Positions 53,327 through 64,000 of a DNA stretch of 64,000 nt are shown here, piece after piece. Every line of letters starts with the position of its first letter. Within the stretch, counting starts at the first letter, position 1. The notes under the pieces were generated by a model. That model searched no databases. It was not told the DNA's origin and saw nothing but the letters and a program-made list of their open reading frames with translations. Both the position numbers and the translations under genes were made by a program. Source of the stretch: Eudorina sp. 2006-703-Eu-15 (Eukaryota > Chlorophyta > Chlorophyceae > Chlamydomonadales > Volvocaceae); NCBI GenBank assembly GCA_003117195.1, contig BDSI01000043.1:161501-225500 (forward strand). Reading direction: 5' to 3'.

Positions 53327-54973
53327 AACCCGTGATATATATCCGTGCGTTTGGCAAGTAAACCGCCCGACCCAGCCCGTATTCGCTTACTTGAGTGTGT
53401 GTTCGACGGCAGGCAGAGCGGGAGTCCGTGAGGTGCGGAGGGCATCGCTCAGCCCGGGCAGGCCCGCAAGTGCGCCACACGACTACCCGTGCACCAGACC
53501 GTGAATTGCTGAGCGAGATACGGTACAGCGTCACATGTCGGCAGGGTGTCGGAGTTTAGCACATACCGGTACTGGCGTACGCGTGTGGAGGTTGGGGTGG
53601 GCCGGGGGTTTAGAACTAAACAGCCCCGGGGGTGTTCGCTCTTCGCTGCGTGACTCGTGCGGTTCGGACGGGGAGCCGCACGAGGGTGGCCGCCCTGGCT
53701 GAACGCGGAATGCTGGAGGAGCAGGCGGGGGAGGGGGAAGGGGGAGGGTAGGAGGATGATGGGAGGCTGCAGGAGTGCAGTCCTCCTCGAGGGGGCTGTG
53801 CTGAGGAGGGCGATCCTGGACACGCACCCAGACCGCCGGCCAGCCGACTATCGCCACCGGCGGCCACTGACCTGACGACACCACACACCCGCAATTTCGC
53901 GCAACGCACCGCAACGGCACCGCAACGCGCAGGGGGACTCCCAACAGGGACTCTGCGGGCTCCGACAGCTCCTTCCTTTTATCGCTGGGGGCCGCTGACG
54001 TGGCACGTTGGAACACCCGACCGGACCGGAGACGCCTCTTGGACCGCCGCCGCCGCCTTGATAAATGCAACGACAAGGCAAAACATTGCGGATGGATGGA
54101 TGGATGGATGGATAAGCTGTCGTGAATGTGGCGGTAGTGCCGGTCGGATGTTTTGGCGGGTGCGTTCTGCGTTGCAGCCAGTGCTGCCTGCGCCACGAAC
54201 GGAGCCCCCGGTCGGCGGTCGAGTCTATCGTCCTTGACCGCACAGCCGCGGTATGAAGATGGGTCAGTGCTGTGCCAGTCAGTACATGTGCTCCCGTGGA
54301 TATTCTTACCAAACCCGGCGGCGTTTGGAAGGGATGGTGTTCTTGGGGTTTTAACTTACACGCGGATCGGAAGCGCCGGGGCCCGAGCGTCGCGGCCTGT
54401 CTTCGGGTTGCATAGCAGTAACTATTCAGTACTCATGCCGGTAACAAACAGCCTCCGGTAACAAACTGTCTCATCCACAAACGAGGTATGCCAATGCCGT
54501 CAGGCCAGCCAGGGCACCCCAGATGGCTTAGGGAGAGACCTGGCGATGCCGTATCTTCAGGCGTAACATGTCGTTCGCACAATGTCGCGGCGCGGCCGCC
54601 TGACGCCACCGAGTTTAGTCGAGAAGGCTGTGAACCCGTACTGTTGCGGGCTGCGTTCCAAGCCAGCGACGCGTCCAGATGACCTCATGCCCTTGCTGGC
54701 GCACAAATGTCGTACAGTCCTGACGCTTGTCCAGCAGTGCATACGAAGGCGCCGCAACGGCCCCAGAAAACACACGCACACGCACACACATGCCGTACAC
54801 ACATGTCGTACCGAGACGGCCGCAACCGCTAGGACCAGCTGTTTATCTCTTCGTCACCAGCGCAGATCACCAGCCGCGCTCCCGGCAGTTGGCCATAGTC
54901 AGCGTCCCCACACGACACATCAGCACGGCACACCACGGCACACCACGGCACACCACCTTTGGCATATGTGTGC

Positions 54974-55021
54974 AATGATCCCGTTGGGGTCCGCTGTAAC
55001 ATTCATTCATATTCATTCATA
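54974..55021 (+). mobile_element. SINE-like element, 3' fragment with ATTC tail
   Basis: AATGATCCCGTTGGGGTCCG CTGTAACATTCATTCATATT: the tail has five ATTCAT-type units. Confidence 0.55.
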
Positions 55022-56603
55022 TGTGTGCAAACATACATACACACCGACCAATCATACACACCGTCAAATTTGTCGCACATGTCGTACATCCCGTACATGT
55101 CGTACAGGCAAACACCGACCGGACATCGAAAGATCACTTGCCCCGTTGCCCGGCCCCGCAGACCGCGCGTGCATAAATATCGTGCTCTTGCAGGTCATAT
55201 TCAAATAGAATGCTGAAACAGAGACGCATTAGGAGTGAAAAAGGCGCCGCCGCAGAGACGCGCGAGGGGTTTTAATGATAAACGGTAAACGATCGGAGAC
55301 CGTATGGCACCCCTTCTCTATCTCAATGCTACGGGGCTGCTCCCCAAACCCCCATCCTGCGGTGCGGCTCTTCTGACACGTGGGGCATTAAACACAGAAC
55401 GCAGCCAGGCAGAGTCCATTTCGGATGGCGGCACACACCCAGGCAATTCCAGGGCACCTCATGCGGCCGCAATCGACGACCTCTCAGCCGCGCTGCCATC
55501 ATGGCTACATATGACTACATGTACACCGAGCTCTCTTCAGGGCGCAGCCGGGGCTCGCGGCCCGAGCGCACGCGCCCGCGCGCAAAGCATTGCCCCCGGG
55601 GCTAGCAAAGCAAATAGGCTTGCTTCCCGGGGGCCAGCAAACAGTGCGAAACGAAATGCTGTCGCCAACGCCAACGCCGCCGCCGCCGCTGCCTGGGCTA
55701 TTCGCTTAGGACAATGCACCAATAGTGGGCGACCATGCGTTTATGTACACGAACCTTCAGTAACTTATATGTGCAGCAACTTCAGAGAAGCCCCACGTAG
55801 CCCCGCCTGAGGCCCCGCTGAGGCCCGAATGAACCCCGCTGGAACGAAGTCCCTTTGACGTCACAAAAACTGCCTGCCGGCTGTGGCTGGTTCCTGGCAG
55901 ATCCCCAGAGCCGACGTGGAGTCATCCGCAGCCCCTTCTCAAACCAGGGGTGTGCAGGTGTCACCCACCCGCCCATTGGGGCCACTTGGGGCCGGGAAAG
56001 GGGTCGGTCGCAGTGGGCAGCATGTTATGAGGTCGCATGACGCGTCGGGCGGGGATCGATGATGAGTGTGCAATGTGCTGACGACGGCAGAGCCAACCGA
56101 CCTGCCGTACACCCAGCCGCCAAAGCGCGCGGCGTACCCGTGCAGCTGCCGTGCACAGCTCCAGGGTTGCACACCTAGTCGTACGCTGTCGTGTCGTCGT
56201 ACGTACACCTTTCTACGTAGAGAACGCTAGACGCGTTATACATATTCGTTGTCGTGCACGTTACGGAGCTTCATGCACTTGTTGTAAATACACGGTAATG
56301 AGGAGATTCCTCGCAGGGTTCAAATGTTAGCAAAGATCATATGTACTGTACAAGCTGCGAAGGATGCGATTGCCATTTGCGAGGGCGGGATCTGGAAGGC
56401 TCATTAGGAAGGCTGAGCCGGCTGGGCAGCATCACCCGCCGTACTCCGCCGTACTACGCCGTGCTCCGCCGTGCTCCGAAAGGCTGTGAGGAGGATGCTG
56501 CGCACTAGCGGCCGGTCAGGAATGGGCCCCGCCCCCGCCCCGTCCGGCGGCCTCGACCATCAGTCCGTCAGTCCGTCCATCTGTCCGTCCGTCCATCCGT
56601 CCA

Positions 56604-59600
56604 TCACGCAGAGCCGGTTCGATAGACGGGACAACAATTCCTGCCCGTGTTGAATGTGCTCACGAAGCTGCGGAGGACAGATGAGGGCGGAACGGCATCG
56701 GAGGGCAGCGCGGTTGTGAGAGGCGACCGTCCAAGTTGTGTGTTTTTATCCAGGAAACTGCCCGACCCAAAACCAAAACCAATGTGTTTGGGGAAGAGAC
56801 CCGCCCGAACAGTGTGTAAAAAAGCACTGAACCGCCCGAACTGTGTGTGTGTATGTGTGTGTATGTGTGTGTATGTGTGTGTATGTGTGTGTATGTGTGT
56901 GTATGTGTGTGTATGTGTGTGTATGTGTGTGTATGTGTGTGTGTGAATGTGTGCATCTACGTCTTGTGTTCGATAGCAGGCAAGGCAGGAGTGCGTGACC
57001 CGCGGCCCCAGCGTCCCGTCTCACCACTGGCCTCCAAATCCAAGGCACAGCTCCTGCATGGTGTGGGGCTTCTTGAGCTCCACACACACCTCACCGCCGT
57101 TGGCCTGGGCCAAGCTCCAGTTGATGGGCGTTGCTGTGGGCGGGCGGGGATGGGGGCGGCGAGCAGCACGCGGCGGCAGCGCAGTTCCGTTGCGCCAAGC
57201 CGTACATATGCGCGCATGCGCAACCCATCAGCCTACGCCGCATCAGTCAACGCCGAGCGGTCTCGAAGAAAAAAAAGGAAAACCACTGGAGAGCCTGCCC
57301 GGTGCGTCACGACGGCGCGATTGTTTCGTTCATGCAGTGTGTGGGAAGGCGGCGGCTACGGCTGTCACCGATGACCAACGCACGGGGTTCATTGCATATA
57401 ACATCACTCATGCAATCGTCCATTCGCACTCAGCGCACATAGTGTTGTCACTGACATAACAGTGCAATCAGCCCGCGCAAACAGACCGCGCAATCAGCCC
57501 GCGCGAATAGACCGCGCAATCAGCCCGCGCAAACAGACCGCGCAATCAGCCCGCGCAAACAGACTGCGCAATCAGCCCTAGCGCTAGCTGCATGGACCTG
57601 GGCGCGTGACTTACCCTTCAGGGAGTTCAGGCCCGGGGCGCCCCAGCTCGGGCGTAGCCTCACCGGCGAGCCCACCGCCGGGTACAGGTTGAGGCCCTTC
57701 ACGTACGAGCTGTAGTTCTGGTCTGCAGTACGACAAAATCAAGTGGCGCGGTTCCGTTTTTGCAGTTAAGCAGAGCGAGGCTGGTACGGACGGCTGTCAC
57801 CATTAACCCGCGGCGACCGCCGCCGCCGCCGTTACAGCATTCTCAAAAATGTCAAGTCGTCCGGGGCTCATAGCCCAGCGACGCAGCGGGGGTGGCCACA
57901 TGGGCGCAGGGTAGCCGCTGGGCGCCTGAGCCCCCCGGGCAGGGATCGTTGATCGATGCGTGCGTCCCTGTTGCTGCTGTGTCAGTGGTTGTATTGACGC
58001 AGCTTTGCAGTCGACCCCTACGAGCCCTAAGTGAATGACAGAGTGTATCGCGTGTGTGTGTTCAATGAGAAACCCAAACCGTGTGTGTGTATTGACATGC
58101 GGTGAGGGCCAGTGAACAATGCCCCAACGCGCAGGAACGCCATCCGGCCCCGCCGCCGCGCTGCTCGCCGGTGCAGTGCCGACGTGGGCTCCGGGGTGGC
58201 CTGCTGCCGGCCGCCCGCAGCGAGATGCACGTCGTCGGCATGTCGGCAGATGCAGCTAGATGGGCAAAACGTTTGTCGCGGTTAGTTCAGTAGCAACCAG
58301 TGATGTGTGTACCGTCACCACACCGAACCAGTGATGTGTGTACCGTCACCACACCGGACCGGACCGCACCGCGCCCCAGTCAGTGCCCTCCCAAGATAGA
58401 GCGCGCAGGCCGCTTAGAGAGAGTGGCGCATGCTTTCCCGTGTGCAGTTGGGCCCCGAGTGGGCGAGACGACTCACTGGCATAGAACTCGACCTTGTACA
58501 GGCCGTCACCTTTCTTGCCGCAGTTGCTCTGCGGAGACACACGGAGCAGGTAGGCAGGAGCGCGTTAGGTGCGGGCGCCTGACAACGCGATCGCCTCGTG
58601 GACCCTCCTGGGCTGCTTCCGAGTGGAGATGATGGGAGGGCAGCTAGCTGGCTTGGACGCCAGGGTGGTTTGCTTCGTGACGGCTACAGCAGGGGCCCCT
58701 TTTCTACCCGGGGTTTTACGCTTCCAAGTGGCTGTCCCCAGTGCTCCAACAAGCAGAGTGCGCGAAGCTATGACTTTCCGGCCTGGAACCTGGAGCCAAG
58801 TTTGGGCAAGAAGATACCTGTCATCACGACTGCTCTACAGACCCGCCGGGCGGAGCTACCGTATGAGGCATGAGCACTCGCGGCACGGCTGCGTATTGAC
58901 AATTGGAGGGGCTTTCTGCGCTGTATGTATGTATGTTAGTATGTAACCGTTACAAGGTGGACCCGAGTCCCGACCGGGCGCTGTGTGAGCTGCCTGCCTC
59001 GCGGAGATCGTCATGGGGTGTGTTTGCAAGATTCCCTTGGTGACATCGAGTCCTGAGTTCCCGTTTGTGACGATGCTTCCTAGGTCTTTGCCGTGCAGGA
59101 CACGGAATGAGGTAGGGGAATGAAACACACGTCATGCTTCCTCTGTCCAACTGAGTTACTTTGACGGTTGACGTGAGACTCATTTGACAGAATGCGTCTC
59201 GGCGTTCAAGACAGTGGCGAACTGTCGAACATCCTGTCGAGCATTTGGATTCCGCACAGGTTGCGTTTGGATTTGCTCAACACCCCTGGAGCCTGTCGTA
59301 CGTTCCATGTGCATGCGTAGTTGGCGAGGCGGCTGCGGCCGTCACCAATGACCCTAGCGGGGTCCATCGTACCTTGTGATCCATTCAACAAATCACACGC
59401 AAATTATACATTATGCACCGCTCCGGTCACTATCGTTTAACTCCATGCATGCAGCAGGGTACGAACTGCTCAACCACTGTCAGTATCGTTGTGATGATGA
59501 TTCCCTGCCGTACACCGGCCCGCCCGCCCGCTCACCGGCAACACCAGGTCCGGGGCAATCACGCCGACGGTGAAACAGTACTCGGTGGTGGTGGGCGTTA

Positions 59601-61892
59601 CCGTGCCGATGGAGAATTGCGGGGACAGCACGAATGGCAGCAGGCCCTGCGTGATGTTGCACCTGCATGCACAAATTGGAGCAGTCAGCCAGTCAGCCAG
59701 TCAGCCAGCCAGCCAGCCAGGGGGGCATTCGCCAAGGGACGGATGGCACGTATCCGCAGCACTTAGAGCGACGACCTTAGCGGCGACGGGCGGAGAAGCT
59801 GACAGGCGACGATTTGGGTCGGTGGACTCCTTACCCCCAACATACCCTAACTGAACCTCCGCTGCCACCATCATGCGCGGTCATCACCTTCCCAACCATT
59901 CCCCATGCATTCCTGTAGACAAACCGAACCGCTGCTCACTACGGAAGCTGGTGGTTACCCCTACCGGCCAGCGGCGACGCACCCGGCATGTCCTATACGG
60001 CCCCCGGGGCCCCCATTGGAGTCGCTTTCGTTAATCATCGCCTGGTGCACCCTGGAAAGCGCTTGTTGCGCGTCACAGCCATCACCTCCCGCCCCTATCC
60101 TTTCCCATACTTCGAGCAGCCATGCATCACCGCCAGCATCAACCCCGCCACCCGCCATCCGCCTCTCCCCCACCATCCGCCCCGCAGCCGGCAGCCGGCA
60201 GCTGACACTCACGTGCAGTTGGGGAAGGGGGTTCCGGGTATGAGGCAGCCTACCGACTGGTCCACTGGCATGCAGACGTTATCATTGGTGGTGATCTCCA
60301 GGGTGTAGCCCTCCAGCTCGGGACGGCACACGCTGCCGCCCGCAGCGAATTCGATCAGGCTCGGCAGCAGCGCCTGCACCTCGTCCGTCAGGCTCTGGGC
60401 GTCGGCGGTGAAGTTGAAGGTGCCACACACCGCGATCACCAGCGGGGTGCACTTGGCGGGGTCGGGCGCGAAGTACGACACCATGGGGAAGCCGCTGCTG
60501 ACGATCAGCGCGTTGACCTGGGTTGCGATGTACGTCTGGATGCTGGCGCACGTGGCGGCGTCGAAGCGGTACGGCCGTACGTCCGGCGTCGGCGGCAGCA
60601 GGTTCACGGCCAGGCAGACCTCGCACCGGGAGAACCCGGGGGCGAAGGGCGGCGGCGCGCGCGAGGGCGGTGTGTTCGGGGTGGTGTGCGACACGGGGCA
60701 GCACTTGCACTTGGAGTCGAAGAAGGCGACGGAGCAGGAGCCGACCGGGTAGCCGGGGGCCGGATAGCACAGCTCCTCTAGGGTGTCACAGCCTTGGCCG
60801 GCGCGGTTGGTGGAGAGGGCGATGCAGAGCTCGGCGTTGGCGGCGGTGGTGATGTCAAGGCCCAGGAAGGACAGGCGCAGGACGCTGGTGCCGGGCGGGC
60901 CGTACACGGACCGGTAGTAGTTGGCGCCCACGGGAGTGGGGCGGCCGTTGATGGTGGCCTTGGCCTCCCCGACTGGCGACACGATGCAGCTGTCGGATAC
61001 GTTGAACTGCGACCGGACGTCAGCATGGAAAGGACAGGCGCGAAAAGAGCGGAAGGAATCAGGGATCGTCTCCGGGAGGTTGGGCAAGGGAGTGCGGAAG
61101 GGTGATCGCGCTGGCGTGCGCTCGACACCGACAGCGGACCGACGTGCCGAGGTGCGACACCAAAGCGCCAACCTCTTGGCGTGGTCTCAAAGGGTATCAA
61201 CCCCTCTCACTCTCTGGCATAGGTCAAAGCTGAGCTCACAAATCAACGGCTCCTCTGAAAGCCTCTAACCAGACAACAACGCCAGGCCTACACGAACCGA
61301 AGGCCTTACAGAAAGGAACGCCAAAAGGTTCCACAAAATAACAGGGAAATACAAATAGCTATCCGCATATTTGCTTACCTCAATTTTATGCAAGTCAACC
61401 CCACAGCAGGGTCCCGAACAATTCGCAGGGACCAGGACCGTGAAGCAAAACTTGCCGCCGCCGAGGGACCGCACCACAGGCGCGATTTCATAGGCACCGG
61501 AAGATGTATTGCAGTTGCGGTAAGGAAAGTTGGGAATGGCGAGGAGTCCTGCTCGGGCACTCAGTCCGTCGGCGTCCGCCGTGACGAAACCGTAGTCAGG
61601 AGGGGCATCCTGAGCCGCGCCCCTCCCGGTCCTGCAAAGTGTCATAGAGGGAGCGAAAAGTCGTGAACATTTTTTCCGACGCAGATTGGGTGACCGCGAA
61701 CGGGTAGGGATGAAGGCATACTAGGGTCTGCTATTCCGCGAATAGCTCAAGCTTCTTAGCATATCCAAATGTATTTATGTATATAAATTGAAAGCGGACG
61801 TCGCCCAGTCGGGCGTCCAGCGGAGCGGGCACAGTAGTCCACACTCACCAGGCGACGACCACTGCAACAAGAAGGTATAATGTCTTACACAT
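56604..61892 (-). CDS. Pherophorin 2, two pherophorin domains with short Pro hinge (8 exons, complete)
   Basis: Exons: 61892-61849, 61631-61379, 61006-60213, 59662-59536, 58528-58477, 57722-57615, 57133-57025, 56667-56604; GT-AG, every phase closes, 516 aa. Exon 1 is a short signal peptide (MCKTLYLLVAVVVAW). The first pherophorin domain runs about 30-205 (FPYRNCNTSSGAYEIAPVV, GKFCFTVLVP, DLHKIEFNVSDSC, ... CKCCP at 199-203). The hinge is only about 20 residues (TTPNTPPSRAPPPFAPGF). The second domain fills 225-516: CEVCLAVNLLPP, NITQGLLPFVLSPQ, TEYCFTVGVIAP, GLYKVEFYA, ELCLGFGGQCFVSTFN, ending NCCPVYRTGSA. Paired Cys and sequons are as expected. It should be secreted to the extracellular matrix. 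The tiny last exon was found by phase and the CCP motif. Introns carry many microsatellites. Confidence 0.94.
56780..56946 (+). repeat. GT-rich dispersed motif followed by (TGTGTGTGTA)n in pherophorin 2 intron 7
   Basis: GAGACCCGCCCGAACAGTGT GTAAAAAAGCACTGAACCGC CCGAACTGTG, then about ten perfect 10-bp TGTGTGTGTA units (56843-56945). The array lies about 80 bp after the donor side of the gene's last intron. Confidence 0.85.
57290..57410 (+). mobile_element. SINE-like element in pherophorin 2 intron
   Basis: GCCTGCCCGGTGCGTCACGA, TTCATGCAGTGTGTGGGAAG, GGCTACGGCTGTCACCGATG ACC, then TTCATTGCATATAACATCACTC. The 5' block matches 32428; orientation is opposite to the gene. Confidence 0.6.
57455..57582. 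repeat. 26-bp minisatellite in pherophorin 2 intron
   Basis: About five units of CAATCAGCCCGCGCAAACAG ACCGCG with few changes, ending 33 bp before the exon at 57615. Confidence 0.92.
57747..57815 (+). mobile_element. SINE-like element, partial, in pherophorin 2 intron
   Basis: TTCCGTTTTTGCAGTTAAGC, GACGGCTGTCACCATTAACC CGCGG. Diverged, and ends before the 3' TGTAAC block. Confidence 0.5.
58048..58095 (+). repeat. GT-rich dispersed motif in pherophorin 2 intron
   Basis: GTGTGTGTTCAATGAGAAAC CCAAACCGTGTGTGTGTATTG. Confidence 0.45.
59305..59392 (+). mobile_element. SINE-like element in pherophorin 2 intron
   Basis: GCGTAGTTGGCGAGGCGGCT GCGGCCGTCACCAATGACCC TAGCGGGGTCCATCGTACCT TGTGATCCATTC. 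The core is close to the copy at 37441. Confidence 0.6.
59685..59722. repeat. (CAGT/CAGC)n microsatellite
   Basis: Short run of AGTCAGCC and AGCC units, 23 bp upstream (on the minus strand) of the exon starting 59662. Confidence 0.85.
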
Positions 61893-64000
61893 TTTCTTAA
61901 GACCTGTGTTATAAACATGCCATACGTTTACATTGTATTTTATATGGTAATCCGTCTGTCGTGGTCGGCACGATTACCTCGTAGTACGATGCAGCCTTCG
62001 CGGTGGGCGATTCAACGGAATTCCTACCTATTGTCAGCCGGAAGCTGCGTCAGCGCGAATGGCCAAGGAATCGAGCCATTAAAATACATTACTTATGTTC
62101 TACGTTATTGATCAAAGTTTGCACCAACTCTCTCTGTCAATGGGTATCTGCGCTCTGCTCTCGATACCCACAGGGTTCCGGCGGAGCGGCACCGACAAGT
62201 AGGGTGGACTGGAACTAAACTAACAGAGATGATAGGAATGAAGTCTTGTTTTAATCCGTGCATTGACAGGGAAGACCGGGCTCATGCAGACCGTTGCCTC
62301 CGTTTCAGAGCTTCGGTTCAAGTGCCTTTTTCAACCGCAATTGTAAAAGCGCGTCACACGCATTGAATACGACAAACATGTCTGAGGTATTGAAAGACAA
62401 TACAATTACGATGTACCGGATTTTGAAATAATAAAGCGGGGGTTCAGGCGGGTCCGCACAACGAATTTTGAGGGACAGAGGCACCCGGAGGCACTGAATA
62501 AAAGATTGTATGATAATGGATTATTCCAAGTGGCTTCGGTAGGTTTTTATGCCCAGAATCCTCTTCTGTTCAATGGGCCGGGTTTCCTAGCGAAGATTCG
62601 AGAGACGCGCTTCGCTGGGTTATGTCCGGTCAGCCGCCATTGAAATACCTACGAAAAGATTCCATGACCAATGTAAAAGCTTCCCTGCTGCTCTTCAGGT
62701 GCAAGGTGCCATGCGCTACGTTAGGAGGGAAGTGTTCCGGAGTCGACTCCGTCGACTGCCATGCGAAACGGTGTCGGGAGGTGTCGGGAGGTATCGGGGT
62801 GGATCGTTCTCCGCCCGCCGTTTGTAAAACATACAGCTGTCGAGGCCCACCCTGAATATCGGTGATAAAGAAAATATTGGCTTGCAGAACTCTTTTGATC
62901 GGAGCATTTCAACAGGTCCGCTCGAGGAAAGCGCTTGGCCCGTGCGAACGGTAAACGGACAAAATCGGTGCAGTAAGAACTCACAAAAATTGGAAGATCC
63001 CGATCCCCGCGGTCGGAACCGCTGTGGCCCCCCCCTGCGCCGGACCTTGCCTCCGGGTATGTTGGTGCAGCTGAAGGGCAGCGCACCGCAGACTGAGGTC
63101 GCCCGGCAACACCGTGCGCGACGGGTGCGCAGTTGGCCAGCTGCGCATAGCTGTTAGCCCCCCGAGCCAGCTGTTAGCCGCACGAGCCGCTCTCGCTTTG
63201 CCGTTGAAGGCACTCCAAAGTGCCAGAAGCCGACCGGCGGGGCTGCACACTAGGCGGCCAAGCGCTCAGCGCATGCCTGCCGCAGCATGCGCTGGGCTGT
63301 GGACGCTGGAGTGAGTGGTGGAGCCTGAGGGAGTGGCGGAAGAAGGAAGCCAGTGGATAAAACTAGAACGAACTTGATTTCAAGGTGGGGTCGTCTCTAG
63401 CGTTCATGACCCTGATACTCACGCCAGGCTTAGCCGGCTGCACTGAATGAGTCATGAATGAATCACGCTGCATTGGACCCCGCGGGTCATGTGGGAGAGC
63501 GAGACAGCCAGAGCCAATCCCACCACAACCTGCGAAGGGAAACCCGCTCAACACCAAGGCGCACCGGACAAACGGACAAGCACCACACGCGCTCGTGGGA
63601 CAAGTAGGGGGTGTGGGGGTCGGCTTCCTCGGAGCCGAATAAAGGGCGGGGCCCCCAACGATCCGTACAGATCGGTTGCGTCATCCATGTGTAGCACATG
63701 TGCACTTCCACCCAGGGGCCGCTCTACTGGTGTACGAAACCCCGGCCACGGGGCCCAGTCGTTGAATTACAAGGTCGACAATGCGAAGGACAAAGCCCAC
63801 GCTGGGGGACGTCCCTCTCTCCCTCCCTCTCACGCGGCGGCCCCTCCTTCCCCCTCCCATGCGCCGCGCTGCGCCGCGCCGCGCTGCACTGCACTGCGCC
63901 TGCAGGTGCCACAGTCTGCAACGGATGGACTTGGTGCGCAGTGGCGCACCCTCCCCTCACCGGTTTGATTTAGGAAGTCGGCTGCTGGGCCACCGCCTGT
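61893..64000. other. 5' flank of pherophorin 2 and right end of window
   Basis: No gene recognised. The first about 700 bp are relatively A+T-rich and should include the pherophorin 2 promoter. Short open frames at 62622-62855 and 63489-63968 are unsupported. A SINE-like fragment lies at 63436-63495 (minus). Confidence 0.45.
63436..63495 (-). mobile_element. SINE-like element, 3' fragment
   Basis: Read on the minus strand: ATGACCCGCGGGGTCCAATG CAGCGTGATTCATTCATGAC TCATTC. It has the core and an ATTC-type tail; the TGTAAC word is changed. Confidence 0.45.

Larger units (their letters stand above)
52705..56603. other. Region without a defended gene, two SINE-like fragments
   Basis: Open frames here (for example 55304-55810 plus, 168 codons; 54196-53531 minus) have no recognised family and no consistent splice set. 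It contains (GGAT)n at 54091-54112, a CACGGCACAC triple repeat at 54925-54955, a GT-rich motif at 53355-53410, and SINE-like fragments at 53283 and 54974. Confidence 0.45.

Noticed and set aside
55939..56208. Possible extra pherophorin end (CDLITCCPL)
   Set aside because: The real last exon of pherophorin 2 was found at 56667-56604 in correct phase with its own CCP motif.

Overview
The window is GC-rich nuclear DNA of a volvocine green alga (Chlamydomonas, Volvox or a relative). The main evidence is two pherophorin genes, an extracellular-matrix family typical of this lineage. Further support comes from many short exons with strong GT-AG signals, TGTAA-type polyadenylation signals after several stops, and abundant (GT)n, CTG-repeat and tetranucleotide tracts. 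No organelle, bacterial or viral gene block was seen. I read the spliced models by eye, using reading-frame phase across each junction.

Layout, left to right. A leucine-rich-repeat (LRR) membrane protein is cut by the left edge (minus, 1-811). A complete 11-exon farnesyl diphosphate synthase follows (plus, 3736-8596). A single-exon MerT/MerP-like metal protein (minus, 10781-11761) stands head-to-head with a small plus-strand gene (12066-13223). A second gene of similar presumed fold lies at 14153-15264 (5' exon not found). Next are a PPY/Gln-rich protein with a two-helix membrane end (minus, 18513-19999) and a 13-exon-plus ViaA-like von Willebrand A protein (minus, 22093-29581, 5' exon not found). 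Pherophorin 1 has a long Pro hinge (plus, 33658-35403). A catalytically broken protein kinase (minus, 39338-43388) is head-to-head with a 10-exon CSPP1-like coiled-coil protein (plus, 43838-51378). Three orphan minus-strand exons lie near 52.2-52.7 kb. Pherophorin 2, with two pherophorin domains and 8 exons, is at 56604-61892 (minus).

The genes do not form one pathway. Themes are the cell surface and matrix (two pherophorins, the LRR protein), isoprenoid supply (FPS), metal handling (MerT/MerP-like), and probable cytoskeletal or ciliary structure (CSPP1-like, sharing a 449-bp divergent promoter region with the pseudokinase).

Non-coding DNA is repeat-rich. At least ten pieces of one short dispersed element (core GTCACCGATGACCC, ending in TGTAAC plus ATTC repeats) look like a SINE family, and a second GT-rich dispersed motif recurs about ten times. 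Introns of the ViaA-like and pherophorin genes hold very long pure microsatellites. The most unusual items are the pseudokinase, the fused MerT/MerP-like protein, the ViaA homologue without a visible RavA partner, and the repeat families.
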